64,000 nt of DNA from Cohnella ginsengisoli (GCF_029525555.1 NZ_JAPDHZ010000003.1:496001-560000), one strand, 5' to 3'. Shown: positions 8,773-18,670, numbered from the stretch's first letter. Numbers and translations: made by a program. The notes: generated by a model not told the origin, from the sequence alone.

Positions 8773-9300
8773 ATGACGATTCGAACGATACTGCCGTTCG
8801 GCGATGAGCTGCTGCGGAAAAAGGCGAAGCCTGCCGACGGCATCACGCCGCGCATCGAAAAGCTGTTGGACGACATGGCCGAGACGCTGTACGCGACGGA
8901 CGGGCGGGCGGGACTCGCCGCGCCGCAGATCGGCATTTTGCGACGGGTGATCGTCATGGACTGCGGCGACGGGCTGATCGAGCTGGTGAACCCGGAGATC
9001 TTGGAGATGAAAGGTGAACAGGTAGGGGCCGAAGCGTGCCTGTCCTTTCCGGGCTACGCAGGCATCGTGAAGCGGGCGAACGAGATTACGATCACGACGC
9101 TGAACCGGCAGGGAGAGACCGAGACGATCCATGCCGAGGGCTTTCTGGCCCGCTGCATCCAGCATGAGATCGACCACCTCGACGGCATCCTCTTCATCGA
9201 TCACGTTCATGGCGCCACTTTGTACCACGAGGAAAACGGGGACAAAATCTCGATCCATCAAGTGAGGAAAATCGCCGGTCCGGCGCCCTCGAACCGTTAG
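8773..9300 (+). CDS. def: Peptide deformylase
   Basis: Removes the formyl group from nascent polypeptides; a metalloenzyme. All three motifs are present: GLAAPQIG, EACLSFPG (metal-binding cysteine) and QHEIDHLDG (two metal-binding histidines and the catalytic Glu). The protein is 175 residues, normal for the family. ATG 8773 (MTIRTILPFGDELLRKK) follows AAGGAG; an upstream in-frame ATG at 8752 overlaps that site. The second-motif form ACLSFPG instead of GCLSVP is common in secondary deformylases of Gram-positive bacteria. It is not next to fmt, so it may be one of two copies. Confidence 0.95.
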   Translation: MTIRTILPFGDELLRKKAKPADGITPRIEKLLDDMAETLYATDGRAGLAAPQIGILRRVIVMDCGDGLIELVNPEILEMKGEQVGAEACLSFPGYAGIVKRANEITITTLNRQGETETIHAEGFLARCIQHEIDHLDGILFIDHVHGATLYHEENGDKISIHQVRKIAGPAPSNR

Positions 9301-9570
9301 TCGCTTTTAACGCATTCCATTCCAAGTCTTTAAAGGGGAATACCCGTCTAATTGCCAACAAGTTCGGAAATAGGCTCGGCCGGTTCGCCGGCCTTGGAGC
9401 GGGGAACTGCGGCGAAAATGCGAAGGTCGCGCATGGTAAGAATCAGCTGCAACCCTTCTGCTTCCGCGACGCGCAGGTGCTTCGCGGCATGATTCGGGTG
9501 CCCTCTGAGCGTTTGCAAAGAATCGCCTAAAACAAGCGAAACGGGATGAAGCAGCGTTGTAAGTCTGCCT

Positions 9571-9868
9571 CATCTCGTTTTCGTGTAGTCGAAGCTGTTC
9601 CTAGCTAGGAATTAGTTTGGGAAGCCCATGCGCCCTGTACCGAAATCGTTCCTATCGAGGAACGCTCTCGCGAACCTGATGCGCCAGCAACGTAGTTGTT
9701 CCTATCTAGGAACACTTTAGCGAACCTGATGCGCCAGCAACGTAGTTGTTCCTACCTAAGAACATTTTAGCGAACCCCATGCGCCCTCAACCGAAATCGC
9801 TCCTATCCAGAAACGCTCTCGCGAGCCTGATCCGCCTGCACCGAAATCGTATCTATCTAGGACGGCCA
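9571..9868. repeat. Tandem array of about six 50-bp units, each with a palindrome
   Basis: Units begin near 9621, 9671, 9721, 9771 and 9821, with a degenerate one before. The 9671 and 9721 units share long identical stretches such as CGAACCTGATGCGCCAGCAA. Each unit holds a dyad: GTTCCTAGCTAGGAAT (9597), GTTCCTATCGAGGAAC (9648), GTTCCTATCTAGGAAC (9698), GTTCCTACCTAAGAAC (9748), then weaker copies near 9798 and 9849. No gene is evident between the def stop and this array; 9301-9570 holds only a GGCCGGTTCGCCGGCC hairpin. Confidence 0.8.
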
Positions 9869-9873
9869 CCGCG

Positions 9874-10732
9874 CTAGAATCCGATCGGGTCGGCTGCGTC
9901 AGGCGCTCCCTCGCCCAGTCCTGCGCCCTGCGCGACGAAGCGCCCCCGCAGCCTTCCGACGTCGTCCTCGCGGGAGGATGCGTCGGTACGGCCCGCGATC
10001 GCGGCGGCCGTCCCCGCTGCCTGACCCATGGCGAAGCAGTTCGGCATGACGCGAAGCGAGCCTTGGACGACGCGGTCGGCCGACGCCGCGCGGCCCGGCA
10101 CCCAGACGTTGTCGAGCCCTTGCGGGAGCAAGCAGCGATACGGCACGCTGTGGGACCGCCCGGCGGCAGGTGCCGGATACCGATGCGGCCCTTGCTCGTC
10201 GCCATGTGCACGTCGATCAAGTAAGCGTTTCTCGCGATATCGTCGGGGAAGCTCCGCATTTCCAAAAAGTCCTCGGCTTCCAGCATGTAATCGCCGACGA
10301 TCCGACGCGTCTCGCGAATGCCTGCCTGCTTCGCCGAGGCGACGAGATGCGCGCCCTCGAACCCCGGTACGTATTTCCGCAAAAACCGCAGTTGCGTCTG
10401 CACGTTCTTCCTCCCCTCGATCGCGCCTCGCGTAAGGTCCTCGGCCTTGGTGCCGTCGATGCCGTACACATGGCCGAGTTGACGCCGACGAGTTCGTTCG
10501 ACGCCCAGGCGAAGCCCGACACCTCCTAGCGGCCTTCCGGCAGGTCGCCGTTGCTTTGCGCGAGCGTCACCAGCTTGCCGACCTGGCCGCTATCTCCGCT
10601 CTCCTCGAGATAAGCGTCGAACCGGCGCTTGTCGACGCCGCCAAGCAGCAGATAACACATCGTGCCCGGCTGCAGCTCGCCCTGCTCGCCGCCCTTCTGG
10701 AGAAAAGCCAGGAAAGCCAGAAAAGCCGGCAA
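9874..10732 (-). pseudogene. FAD-dependent oxidoreductase remnant
   Basis: Pieces of the large FAD-dependent oxidoreductase family common in Paenibacillus are recognisable: GFAWASNELVGVNSA, KYVPGFEGAHLVASAKQAGI, RETRRIVGDYMLEAEDFL, then GLDNVWVPGRAASADRVVQG and LRVMPNCFAMGQAAGTAAAI. There is an in-frame TAG between NGDLPEGR and GFAWAS, and two frame changes that need a base added, unlike the homopolymer breaks elsewhere. The N-terminal Rossmann nucleotide-binding part is absent. The 5' remnant begins with a slippage-like repeat (AFLAFLAFL). A true pseudogene. Confidence 0.8.
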
Positions 10733-10790
10733 AGCCGCGTACGGACAAACGGGCCGACTGAAATCGCCGTAATCGGCGCTAACGCTTCAA

Positions 10791-10834
10791 AAGGCCGTAC
10801 CTCCGTCATTCGAATGACGAAGATACGGCCTTCC
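10791..10834 (-). terminator. Terminator after the dehydrogenase operon
   Basis: AAGGCCGTA pairs with TACGGCCTT around an inner CGTCATTCGAATGACG stem; on the minus strand it ends in TTTT. It may serve both directions. Confidence 0.7.
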
Positions 10835-10856
10835 TTTTATATAGATGCCTGCCCGG

Positions 10857-11942
10857 TTAGTTCGGCAGCTTGATCTCAACCTCGCGGCGCTGATCAGCGG
10901 AACGAAGCACGCCGTCGATGATCGCCTGCTGGATCAGGATCTCCTCCGCCGGGATTGGAGCCGGACGGCCGTCGCGCACCGCTTCGGCGAAGTCCCGGAC
11001 CTTCTCGTCGAACAGATTAAGCGAATGCCCGATCAGCGGCACGGCCGTCGAGGTGTGGCCGCCGAAGTCGTCGTGATACATCGTCATGCTGCCGATCGCG
11101 CCGTCCCAGACGCCGGACCACGGACCGGTGCCCGCCGGCGTCACCTTGAGGCCGGCATCGGTGCCAAGGAACATCGTGGCGCCCAGCGTATCCATGTGCA
11201 TCGCCCAGGAGATTTTGAACTGGAGCACGAGGTCGTTGTCGAACCGGACCATCGCCACGCCGAAGTCTTCGACTTCGAACTTGGCGGCTTCCGGATGATA
11301 CAACGGATTCGTGCCGAAATGGTTCGACGTGAACGCCGATACCGATACCGGACGCGGATAACCGAGCGTGTTCAACGCCATGTCGAGCGAGTAGCAGCCG
11401 ATGTCCGCCATCGCGCCGGCGCCTGCGAGCGCCTTGCTGATGAACGTGCCGCCCGGCATGCCGCGACGGCGTCCGCCGCCCGTTTCCGCATAATAAACGT
11501 TGCCGAGGCGTCCGGATTGGATGATGTCCTGCAGCAGCTTCATGTTCGGATCGTAGCGCGGCTGGAATCCGATCGACAGCATGCCGTCGTGGGACTTCAC
11601 CGTCTGCACCATGTCCAGCGCTTCTTCAAGCGTAACCGACATCGGTTTTTCCAGCAGCACCTTCTTGCCTGCGCGCACCGCGTCGACGCTCGTACGGTGA
11701 TGGGAAGCGTTCGGGGTGCAGATGCTGACCGCGTCGAGGTCGTGCGCGAGAAGCTCGGTGTGGCTGTCGTACGCGCCCGCCCCGACGAGTCCTTCGCGTT
11801 CGGCGAACTCGCGCGCCCTCCCCGGCATTACGTCTGCGACCGCCACGATGTCTACGTACGGCAGCTTGCGATAAGCCATGACGTGGTAACGCGCGATGCC
11901 GCCCGTTCCGATAATGCCGACTTTAACTCTTTTTTCGCTCAT
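10857..11942 (-). CDS. Gfo/Idh/MocA family NAD(P)-dependent oxidoreductase
   Basis: A sugar or cyclitol dehydrogenase-like enzyme of 361 residues. The N-terminal Rossmann fold opens with VKVGIIGTGGIARYHVMAY; the family motif LLEKPMS contains the catalytic-site lysine. The C-terminal domain starts near GGGRRRGMPGG and includes MADIGCYSLDMALNTLG, where Asp and His-like positions face the active site. The substrate cannot be read from sequence. Its ATG overlaps the AraC gene end by 20 bases, so the three genes 13959 to 10857 form one operon. Confidence 0.9.
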   Translation of the reverse strand: MSEKRVKVGIIGTGGIARYHVMAYRKLPYVDIVAVADVMPGRAREFAEREGLVGAGAYDSHTELLAHDLDAVSICTPNASHHRTSVDAVRAGKKVLLEKPMSVTLEEALDMVQTVKSHDGMLSIGFQPRYDPNMKLLQDIIQSGRLGNVYYAETGGGRRRGMPGGTFISKALAGAGAMADIGCYSLDMALNTLGYPRPVSVSAFTSNHFGTNPLYHPEAAKFEVEDFGVAMVRFDNDLVLQFKISWAMHMDTLGATMFLGTDAGLKVTPAGTGPWSGVWDGAIGSMTMYHDDFGGHTSTAVPLIGHSLNLFDEKVRDFAEAVRDGRPAPIPAEEILIQQAIIDGVLRSADQRREVEIKLPN

Positions 11943-12960
11943 GATGATCCTTCTCCTCTTCCGGTGCGCCTGGCTGCCTGATGCCGTGCAAACGGCGATA
12001 AGCCGAAGGCGTCATGCCGAATTTATGTTTGAATACCGGGTATAGATAGTTCGGATTGCCGTACCCATGACCGGCCGCGATCGCCTCGACCGGGCTGGAC
12101 GAGCTGAGCAGCTCCTCCGCAATCCGCTGCAGCCGGACATGCTCCACCCAGTCGCGGAACGCGGTCCCGCCCTCGCTCCGGAAGATCCGCTGCAGCTGGC
12201 GCGGGCTGACCTGCACCCGCTCGGCGACCTCGTCGAGCGAGATCGGCCGGGCCGCGTTGTCCTCGATGTACTGGACCGCGAGCCTGAAGCGATGGTCGTT
12301 CATGTCGCGCGCGGGAATGCTGCCGGCTGCCTCCGGCGCAGCGTGCGCGCGGGCGGCGCGCAGCAGAATCTGCACGATGTGCTGCTTAAGCGTCGTATAG
12401 AAGCCGACCGGCTGGTCCTCCCAGGCCCGATAAGCGTCCAAAAACGCGTTCATCCCGTGATAGCGGTCGAGCGCGGGCACGGCGGGCATCGTCTGCAAAA
12501 TGGCCAGGCACTCGTCCGCCTCCCTCCGCTCGAGAGGATCCCCCCACTCCGCATCCGCTCCGGCGTCGTTCACTCTCAAGATTTCGCAGTGAAGGCACAG
12601 CTCGTACATGCCCTCTTCCGGGCCCGAGATCTGCTCGTGCACGACGTCGGGACCGGTGAGATAGAACAAGCCTTCCTGGAGCGGGTAGGTCGCGTCTCCG
12701 ACGACCAACGTTCCCTTGCCCTTCGGAATAAAATGAAATTCATACTCCGAATGCTTGTGCGCCGCAATGACTTGACCCGGGGCGAAACTCGTCAGATGGC
12801 AGCGCAGCACCCGAATGCCGAGGCCGCCCCACCGGAACCGAAGGTCAAGCCGGTCCAGCGCGTCCCAGCGGCGCTTCATGCGGGCAAAGGCGAACGGCGG
12901 CTCGCCATTCCGGCGATCGGCCTGCGGCGCTTCGGTCCGGTTCGGGGCTTGGCCGCTCAT
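11923..12960 (-). CDS. AraC family transcriptional regulator with cupin sensor domain
   Basis: 345 residues. The N-terminal cupin (VIAAHKHSEYEFHFIPKGKG, then YLTGPDVVHEQISGPEEG) likely binds a sugar. The C-terminal double helix-turn-helix is typical: AVQYIEDNAARPISLDEVAE, RVQVSPRQLQRIFRSEGG, then GYGNPNYLYPVFKHKFGMTP and SAYRR. It is the middle gene of the operon, six bases after the upstream dehydrogenase and overlapping the next one, so it probably controls the operon in response to the dehydrogenases' substrate. Confidence 0.9.
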   Translation of the reverse strand: MSGQAPNRTEAPQADRRNGEPPFAFARMKRRWDALDRLDLRFRWGGLGIRVLRCHLTSFAPGQVIAAHKHSEYEFHFIPKGKGTLVVGDATYPLQEGLFYLTGPDVVHEQISGPEEGMYELCLHCEILRVNDAGADAEWGDPLERREADECLAILQTMPAVPALDRYHGMNAFLDAYRAWEDQPVGFYTTLKQHIVQILLRAARAHAAPEAAGSIPARDMNDHRFRLAVQYIEDNAARPISLDEVAERVQVSPRQLQRIFRSEGGTAFRDWVEHVRLQRIAEELLSSSSPVEAIAAGHGYGNPNYLYPVFKHKFGMTPSAYRRLHGIRQPGAPEEEKDHHERKKS

Positions 12961-12966
12961 CGGCGA

Positions 12967-13959
12967 TTAGCCCTGCAGGTCGGACAAGCGCACGGATTTG
13001 CCTTCGGCGGCCGAACGGTTCGCGGCTTCCATGAGACGTGTCAGATCGAGCGCGAACGCGATATTTTCAGTCGCCTCGGTGCCCGATTCGATATGGCCGA
13101 CCCATTGCTCGAACGCGAACGGCAGCCGGTCGCCTACCGGCACCTCCGTCCAAGCCTTTTCCGTATCCTGGTTGCTTCGCACCAGAATCTTCTCCTCCGG
13201 GAATCCGTACAGCAGCGTGCCGTCGGTACCGTGGAGCTCGATCGAGAACGGCGAGTGGCTGTTCACGAAGCCGGCTTCCGCGATGCCGACCGCGCCGTTC
13301 GGATAAGAGAAGACGGCAACGGCGTTATCCTCCACCTCGCGGCCGCTGACGAAGCCGAAGGTAGCGCTTACGGACTCGGGCAGACCGAGGAATTTACGTA
13401 CTAAATATACCGGGTGGCAGCCCAGGTCGATAAGCGCGCCGCCGCCGCATTGTTCCTTCGAGTAGAAATGCGCAGGCAGCCAGTTCGCGGTCGAGCCGTT
13501 GTGCGACAGCCTTACGCGCGCCAGCGTCAGTTGGCCCAGCTTGCCGGAGGCGATCACTTCCAGGATGGATTGCGTATAATCTTCATAGAGACGGGGCAGG
13601 GATACCGCCAATTTAACGCCGGCATCGCGGACGGCGGCTGCGATCTCGCTTGCTTCGGACACGGTCGGGGCCACGACTTTTTCGGTGAAAATATGCTTGC
13701 CCGCAAGTGCCGCCTTTACCATGACGTCCCTGTGCATATTCGTCGGCGCGTCAACGACGACGGCGTCGATATCGTCGCGCGCGAGCAGTTCATCCAGATT
13801 CGCGATAAATGGAACGCCGTACTTGGCGGCCTTCTCCGCGCCCCGATCGGGCAGTTCGTCCCAAATCGCGGCAATTTCCGTATTCGGATGGCTTAGCACC
13901 TGCTTCGTGTAATCCTCTGCGTGTACGTGCCAGTAGCTTAACATGCCGATTCGAATCAT
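12967..13959 (-). CDS. Gfo/Idh/MocA family oxidoreductase, first gene of operon
   Basis: 330 residues. It starts MIRIGMLSYWHVHAEDYTKQ; the nucleotide-binding GxGxxG is replaced by LSYWHVHA, a variant seen in a subset of the family. FTEKVVAP stands where EKP is usual, so this may be a divergent or non-catalytic paralogue. The C-terminal part has CGGGALIDLGCHPVYLVRKF, with the conserved D and H. The ATG is preceded by GGGAGAGGGC. It shares only the fold, not close sequence, with the third gene of the operon, suggesting successive steps in one pathway. Confidence 0.88.
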   Translation of the reverse strand: MIRIGMLSYWHVHAEDYTKQVLSHPNTEIAAIWDELPDRGAEKAAKYGVPFIANLDELLARDDIDAVVVDAPTNMHRDVMVKAALAGKHIFTEKVVAPTVSEASEIAAAVRDAGVKLAVSLPRLYEDYTQSILEVIASGKLGQLTLARVRLSHNGSTANWLPAHFYSKEQCGGGALIDLGCHPVYLVRKFLGLPESVSATFGFVSGREVEDNAVAVFSYPNGAVGIAEAGFVNSHSPFSIELHGTDGTLLYGFPEEKILVRSNQDTEKAWTEVPVGDRLPFAFEQWVGHIESGTEATENIAFALDLTRLMEAANRSAAEGKSVRLSDLQG

Positions 13960-14153
13960 TTTGACTGCCCTCTCCCTTCAAATATACGACACTACCACAA
14001 GATAGCATGGACCAACATCCGATTTAAATGCAATTTCGTGTCATGAAGACTATAATTATGCGACATCCCACCTCTTCATTTTAACTGAAGTCGCGAATAT
14101 GTTACACTTCGCGGTAGATGCCTTTTTATATGGAAAAGAGAGAAGGAACCCGA

Positions 14154-15348
14154 ATGAACGAGCAGCTGCAGCACGATAAATCGCGAATCCGCGACGCTAT
14201 AGATGCCTATGCCCCGAAGCTCCGCGAGCTTGCCGCCTTTATCGCGGCTCACCCCGAGCTTGGCCACGAGGAAAAGCTGGCCTCCGCCCGCCTGACGGAA
14301 GCGTTGGAGGAACTCGGCTTCGCCGTTCAGCGGGGCACGCTCGGACTCGAGACGGCGTTCGTCGCGGAGTACCGGTCCGCCAAGCCGGGGCCGACAGTCG
14401 CCTTGCTCGCCGAGTACGACGCGCTGCCGGAGATCGGGCACGCCTGCGGGCATCACTTGATCTGCACGATGGCGCTCGGCGCGGCTGCGGGACTGCTGCC
14501 GCTGCTGGCGAAGACCGGCGGCACCCTCCGCGTATACGGAACGCCGGCCGAGGAGACCAAGGGCGCCAAGGTGGACATGGCCGCTGCCGGCTTGTTCGAC
14601 GACGTGGACGCGGCGCTCATGGCGCACCCGTACCACAGCTTCGAGCGCTCCGGCTCTTCGCTCGCGATGGACGCGCTTCAATACGAATTTTTCGGCAAGG
14701 CGGCGCATGCCGCGGCTAATCCCGAGGACGGGATCAACGCGCTGGACGCGGTCATCCAGCTGTTTAACGGCGTCGGCGCGCTGCGTCAGCAGACGCGGAG
14801 CGACGCCCGCATTCACGGCATCGTCTCGCACGGCGGACAGGCGCCCAACGTGATCCCCGACTACGCCGCCGCCCGGTTTTACGTTCGCGCCAAGAGCCGC
14901 GCCTATACGGACGAGCTCGTCCGCAAGGTGAACGCCTGCGCGGAGGCCGCCGCGCTCGCGACGGGCAGCAGGCTCTCCGTCAGCAACTACGAATATTCGT
15001 ACGACGAGCTTCGCACGAATGAAGCGCTGTCCGATGCGTTCACCGCCAACCTGATCGAGGGCGGCGTCCGAGCCGAGGAGATCGCGACCGGCCACGACAA
15101 CGGGTCCCTCGACCTGGGCAACGTCTCGCTGCGCTGCCCCGCGGTGCACGGCTACGTCAAGGTCGTCGACGCCCCTTACGCGCTGCACTCGGTTGAATTC
15201 AGGGACGCCGCGCAGCTCCCCCCGGGCTTACGACGGCATGGCGTTCGGCGCCAAGACGCTGGCGCTAACCGCCTATGACGTTCTGACCGACGGTGATTTG
15301 CTCTCCCGCATTCGCGCGGAATTCGCGGACGCGGCGGGGAGGCGGTAG
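14154..15348 (+). CDS. M20 family amidohydrolase (AbgB/aminoacylase type)
   Basis: A metal-dependent amidohydrolase, about 397 residues after repair. Metal ligands are visible in EIGHACGHHL, in the PAEETKGAK glutamates and in MAHPYHSFERSG; the dimerisation lid follows (FFGKAAHAAANPEDGINALD). The C-terminal HSVEF histidine is kept. As sequenced the frame shifts in C6 at 15218-15223; removing one C gives AYDGMAFGAKTLALTAYDVL and a stop at 15346. ATG 14154 follows AAGGA; two upstream ATGs have no site. It is divergent from the dehydrogenase operon across a 195-base region with a TATAAT at 14051. Confidence 0.88.
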
Positions 15349-15388
15349 CGTCAATCGATTTTGAGCCCATCCATTCTTGTGAAAACGC

Positions 15389-15440
15389 GTGTCCGAAGCA
15401 TCCCCGATACTGGCTCGGGGTTGCCTCGGACGTTTTTTTG
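15389..15440 (+). terminator. Terminator after the M20 gene
   Basis: GTCCGA and TCGGAC arms with an inner CCCCGA/TCGGGG stem, followed by TTTTTTT. The AT-rich 15441-15610 beyond it is presumably the promoter region of the chemoreceptor; I see no gene or riboswitch there. Confidence 0.88.
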
Positions 15441-15623
15441 TTTGGCTATTTTCTTAGTATTGTAAATTTATTATTAAAAATGAGGAATATTTAGCTAATT
15501 TTTTGTTCGAATTTAATAATTATTTTACAAACCCTCTTCTTATTCAACGGCCCGCTCCCGATAATTACAAGGCAGGGAAGTGCGCTGCTCATCTACATCA
15601 GGGAAATAAGGGAGCGATCTACG

Positions 15624-17352
15624 ATGTTTGTCTCAGTAAAGGTCCGGTTAATTTTGCTTTTCGCAGTGCCTTTGCTGCTGTTTGCCGGCACGGCCGTATA
15701 TTTGCTCCAATTAATCGGTTCAAACACCAATCGACTGTCCGATACGCTATACGAGACCGCCTACCGCTCGACGGTGTCCGTGCTCAGCTCCGACCGGGAT
15801 ATGCAGCAAGCGCTGTCCGACTACTTGCAGATCCGCTACGCGAACCTGCCGGCCGAGGAAGAGAAGGCGACGCTCGCCGATTACCGGAGCAAAGTAAAAA
15901 CGATCAACGCGGCGATTGCCGACGCGATGGATATCATGAAGCAAAACGGACTGGAAAAACTGGCGGATCCGAAATCGGGACAGACGATCAGCGAAATCAT
16001 GGTGAACTTTCAGAACGGATTCCGCGTCTGGTCGCAGCAAGCGTCGGTCACGCTGCAGCAGGAGAAGATCAACCCCGAACAGGAGAGCGTGCTGCTCGCC
16101 AAGTTCCGGCAAGGCCGGGACAGCGTCGGCGCGTTCGGCGAGATCATGACCAAGTACGCCGAGGACGAGACGGGCCAGATCCGCAAAGATACGAAGTCAA
16201 CGTCCACGACCGTCTACGTCGCTTTGATCGCCATTTGGATCGTGTTCATCGGTTCCGGCGCCTGATCTCATCCTCACGCTCAACAGGACGATCGGCAACG
16301 TGTTGCGCAAGACCCGGTCGGTCGCGGCCGGTAATCTGGCCTTCGCTCCGCTCGACAAGTACGGACGGGACGAGCTCGGCCAGATCGACCAATCGGTCGA
16401 CGGCATGATCGCGCAGATTCGCGGACTCGCGGAGAGCATCTCCTCGCACACGCGCGTCGTCGAGTCCTCTTCGCAGACGCTGGCGGCCGGCGCGGCCGAA
16501 TCCGCCCAGGCTACGCACGAGACGGTCGCCCATATCGGCGAGGTCCGGACGCAGACCGAGGTCCAATCCGCCATCGCGGAGGAGACCAGCAGAGCGATCG
16601 AAGAGATGGCGCACGGCGTCGGCCGCATCGCGGACAGCATGGGGACGATCTCCGGGCATACGGCCGAAGCCGAAGACATCGCCGAACGGAGCAACGGCAA
16701 GGTGCGTACGCTAAGGCTTCAACTGGAAGAGATCCTCGCCTCCGTCAGAGAGTTGTCCGAGATTGTCGAGCAGCTCCGGGACAAGTCCGGACGCATCGGC
16801 ACGATCGCGGACAACATCACCGGCTTCGCGGCCCGGACGAACATCCTCTCCCTGAATGCGTCGATCGAAGCCGCCAGGGCGGGCGAGCACGGCCGCGGCT
16901 TCGCCGTCGTCGCGGAGGAGATCCGCAAGCTCGCCGCCAGCTCCATGGAGTCCGCCCACGTCATCAACGAGCTGATCGAAGATACGCAGAACGGCATCGC
17001 GAGCGCAGCCGAGCATATGGACGCGACGCTCGCGCGTTCGGAGAACGGCGGCGCGACGATGGACGAGGTCGAACGTGACTTTTCGGAGATCGTCCGGTCC
17101 GTCAAGCAGGTAGCCATGCAGGTAGCCGAAGCCTCGGCCGTCACCGAGCAGATGTCCGCCGGCTCCGAGGAAGTCGCGGCCAGCATGGAACAGGCCTCGC
17201 GCTCGGCGCAGGAAAACGCGAGCAAGACGAACCTCGTCGCCGCGTCCGCTGACCGGCAGCTCTCGCTCAGCGAAGAGATCGCGAGCGCCGCGGCCTCGCT
17301 GCAGCAGGTCGTCGGCAGCCTGACGGAGGCGGTAGGCAGGTTCAAGTGGTAG
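15624..17352 (+). CDS. Methyl-accepting chemotaxis protein
   Basis: A membrane chemoreceptor of about 575 residues. TM1 is at residues 8-30 ([20 protein letters not shown]), then a roughly 165-residue extracellular four-helix-type sensor, TM2 near 198-214 ([10 protein letters not shown]), HAMP ([20 protein letters not shown]) and a long signalling domain with the tip [21 protein letters not shown] one-base break near 16250-16265 splits it; removing one base there (for instance C from GCCTGAT) gives a continuous TM2-HAMP. This is the only break in the window not in a homopolymer. ATG 15624 follows AAGGGAG. The ligand is unknown. Confidence 0.9.
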
Positions 17353-17374
17353 CGAATTAAAATGCGACGTGTCA

Positions 17375-17845
17375 TTATTCTAGCCGGGGCAAAGCAGTCT
17401 GGGCGGAATAAGGGTACGTCGCATCTTTATTTATCAAGATTATCGCGCTAATCGCTAGATAAGAATGCGCCGCGTCGTTGTTTGCGCGTAACCGCGTACT
17501 TCCTGCCAAAACCAACGTCAGTTGATTCTGCCGGTCCCGCTCATACTCGAAGGTACGACGATTCACATGCTTGCCGTGCGTCGAGAAATCGTCGATCTCC
17601 CAGTCGACGAAATGCGGCGGGCGTACGAAAGCAAAGTCAAGGTAGAAGGAGCCGTCGCGATGGTTCGAAACTTCGTATTCGGCATGCAGAAAATCGAGGC
17701 TGCCGTTCAGCGGCCACCAGATCTCCTTAGCGAACAGCTTCTCTGACTCTCCGTGTCCTTCCAAGAGTCGACGACGCGCTTCTCCGTTTCGCTTTTTTGC
17801 TTGGTCGGCCAACCAAACCGCATGATGCTTTTCAAAAATGTCCAT
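17375..17845 (-). CDS. Hypothetical protein, possible DUF559/Vsr-like nuclease fold
   Basis: 156 residues, ATG preceded by GGGGGAGATAAGG. The stretch FLHAEYEVSNHRDGSFYLDF plus AFVRPPHFVDWEIDD has the spacing of hydrophobic, D and E residues seen in small nucleases of the PD-(D/E)XK group; the assignment is tentative. The tail after RQNQLTLVLAG looks unlike the family end; a one-base loss in TTTT would give a shorter tail (WFWQEVRGYAQ). It is convergent with the chemoreceptor and alone on its strand after a terminator. Confidence 0.4.
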   Translation of the reverse strand: MDIFEKHHAVWLADQAKKRNGEARRRLLEGHGESEKLFAKEIWWPLNGSLDFLHAEYEVSNHRDGSFYLDFAFVRPPHFVDWEIDDFSTHGKHVNRRTFEYERDRQNQLTLVLAGSTRLRANNDAAHSYLAISAIILINKDATYPYSAQTALPRLE

Positions 17846-17877
17846 GACCTTATCTCCCCCTTCCTACGGAGAACGCA

Positions 17878-17910
17878 AAAAACCGCCGTCTCCATTAGGA
17901 GAGGCGGTGT
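17878..17910 (-). terminator. Terminator of the kdu operon
   Basis: ACCGCCTCTCC, loop TAAT, GGAGACGGCGGT and then TTTTTT on the minus strand, after the eda stop. Confidence 0.85.
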
Positions 17911-18019
17911 GCTTCACTCGCGTTCGATAGCTATAGCATACCCGTCCGAACAGGCTTAATCAATCGCCATTTAAATACCAGCCAGCGCATGAGCCGACCG
18001 AAAGGAATCATTTTTCCAT

Positions 18020-18670
18020 CTAACTCTTCGCAACCTCGTCCGCATACGCCCGCGCGAGCTTCGCCAGCGCCTTGAAGTCGCCGTCCGCGACGAGCTTCTT
18101 GTCCACCAGGTTGCCGCCCAGGCCGACGGCAACGGCGCCGGCGTCCAGCACGGACCGGATGTTCTGCAGGTTCACGCCCCCTGTCGCCACCATCGGGATA
18201 TGATTCAGCGGCGCGCGGATCTCCTTGAGGTAACCGACGCCAAGACTCCCCAGCGGGAATACCTTGACGGCGGATGCGCCGGCCTTGTAAGCCGCCACGA
18301 TCTCGGTCGGCGTCATCGTGCCCGGCCATACCTCGATGCCTTGTTCGACGCCGAATTGAACGACCTCCAGATCGAGATTCGGCGAGATGATGTATTCCGC
18401 GCCAGCCGCGGCCGCTTCCTTGGCCTGGCCCAGATCGAGCACCGTGCCGGCGCCGATCCGCATGCGGCCCTCGTAGCGCTCGCGGAACCGCGAGATCATG
18501 CCGAGCGCGCCGTCGGTGTTCAGCGTCACTTCGAGGAAGACGACGCCTCCCTCGGCCAGCGCTTCGGCGGTCGCGTCTCCCTTGTCCTCCGGGATGCCGC
18601 GGATAATGGCGACGATCTTGCTCGCCGCCAGCGACTTCATCAGCTCGCTCTGCTCTCTGCCCGTCGTCAT
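18020..18670 (-). CDS. eda: KHG/KDPG aldolase
   Basis: Splits 2-keto-3-deoxy-6-phosphogluconate into pyruvate and glyceraldehyde 3-phosphate, the last step of uronate breakdown. Class I aldolase signatures: FLEVTLNTDGALGMI (catalytic Glu), RIGAGTVLD, AEYIISPNLD, and AVKVFPLGSLG with the Schiff-base lysine, then VATGGVNLQNI. About 216 residues. ATG 18670 overlaps the kduD stop as ATGA, so translation is coupled. The phosphorylating step (KdgK) is not in this window. Confidence 0.93.
   Translation of the reverse strand: MTTGREQSELMKSLAASKIVAIIRGIPEDKGDATAEALAEGGVVFLEVTLNTDGALGMISRFRERYEGRMRIGAGTVLDLGQAKEAAAAGAEYIISPNLDLEVVQFGVEQGIEVWPGTMTPTEIVAAYKAGASAVKVFPLGSLGVGYLKEIRAPLNHIPMVATGGVNLQNIRSVLDAGAVAVGLGGNLVDKKLVADGDFKALAKLARAYADEVAKS

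Noticed and set aside
9307..9573. Minus-strand open frame of 88 codons
   Set aside because: No ribosome site, no recognisable family, Arg-rich composition of a chance frame.
9571..9868. Regular 50-bp repeats as a CRISPR array
   Set aside because: Repeats are contiguous with no unique spacers, degrade gradually, and no cas genes are present.
15441..15610. Possible cyclic-di-GMP riboswitch before the chemoreceptor
   Set aside because: AT-rich with no recognisable aptamer core; I could not find the conserved GEMM stems.
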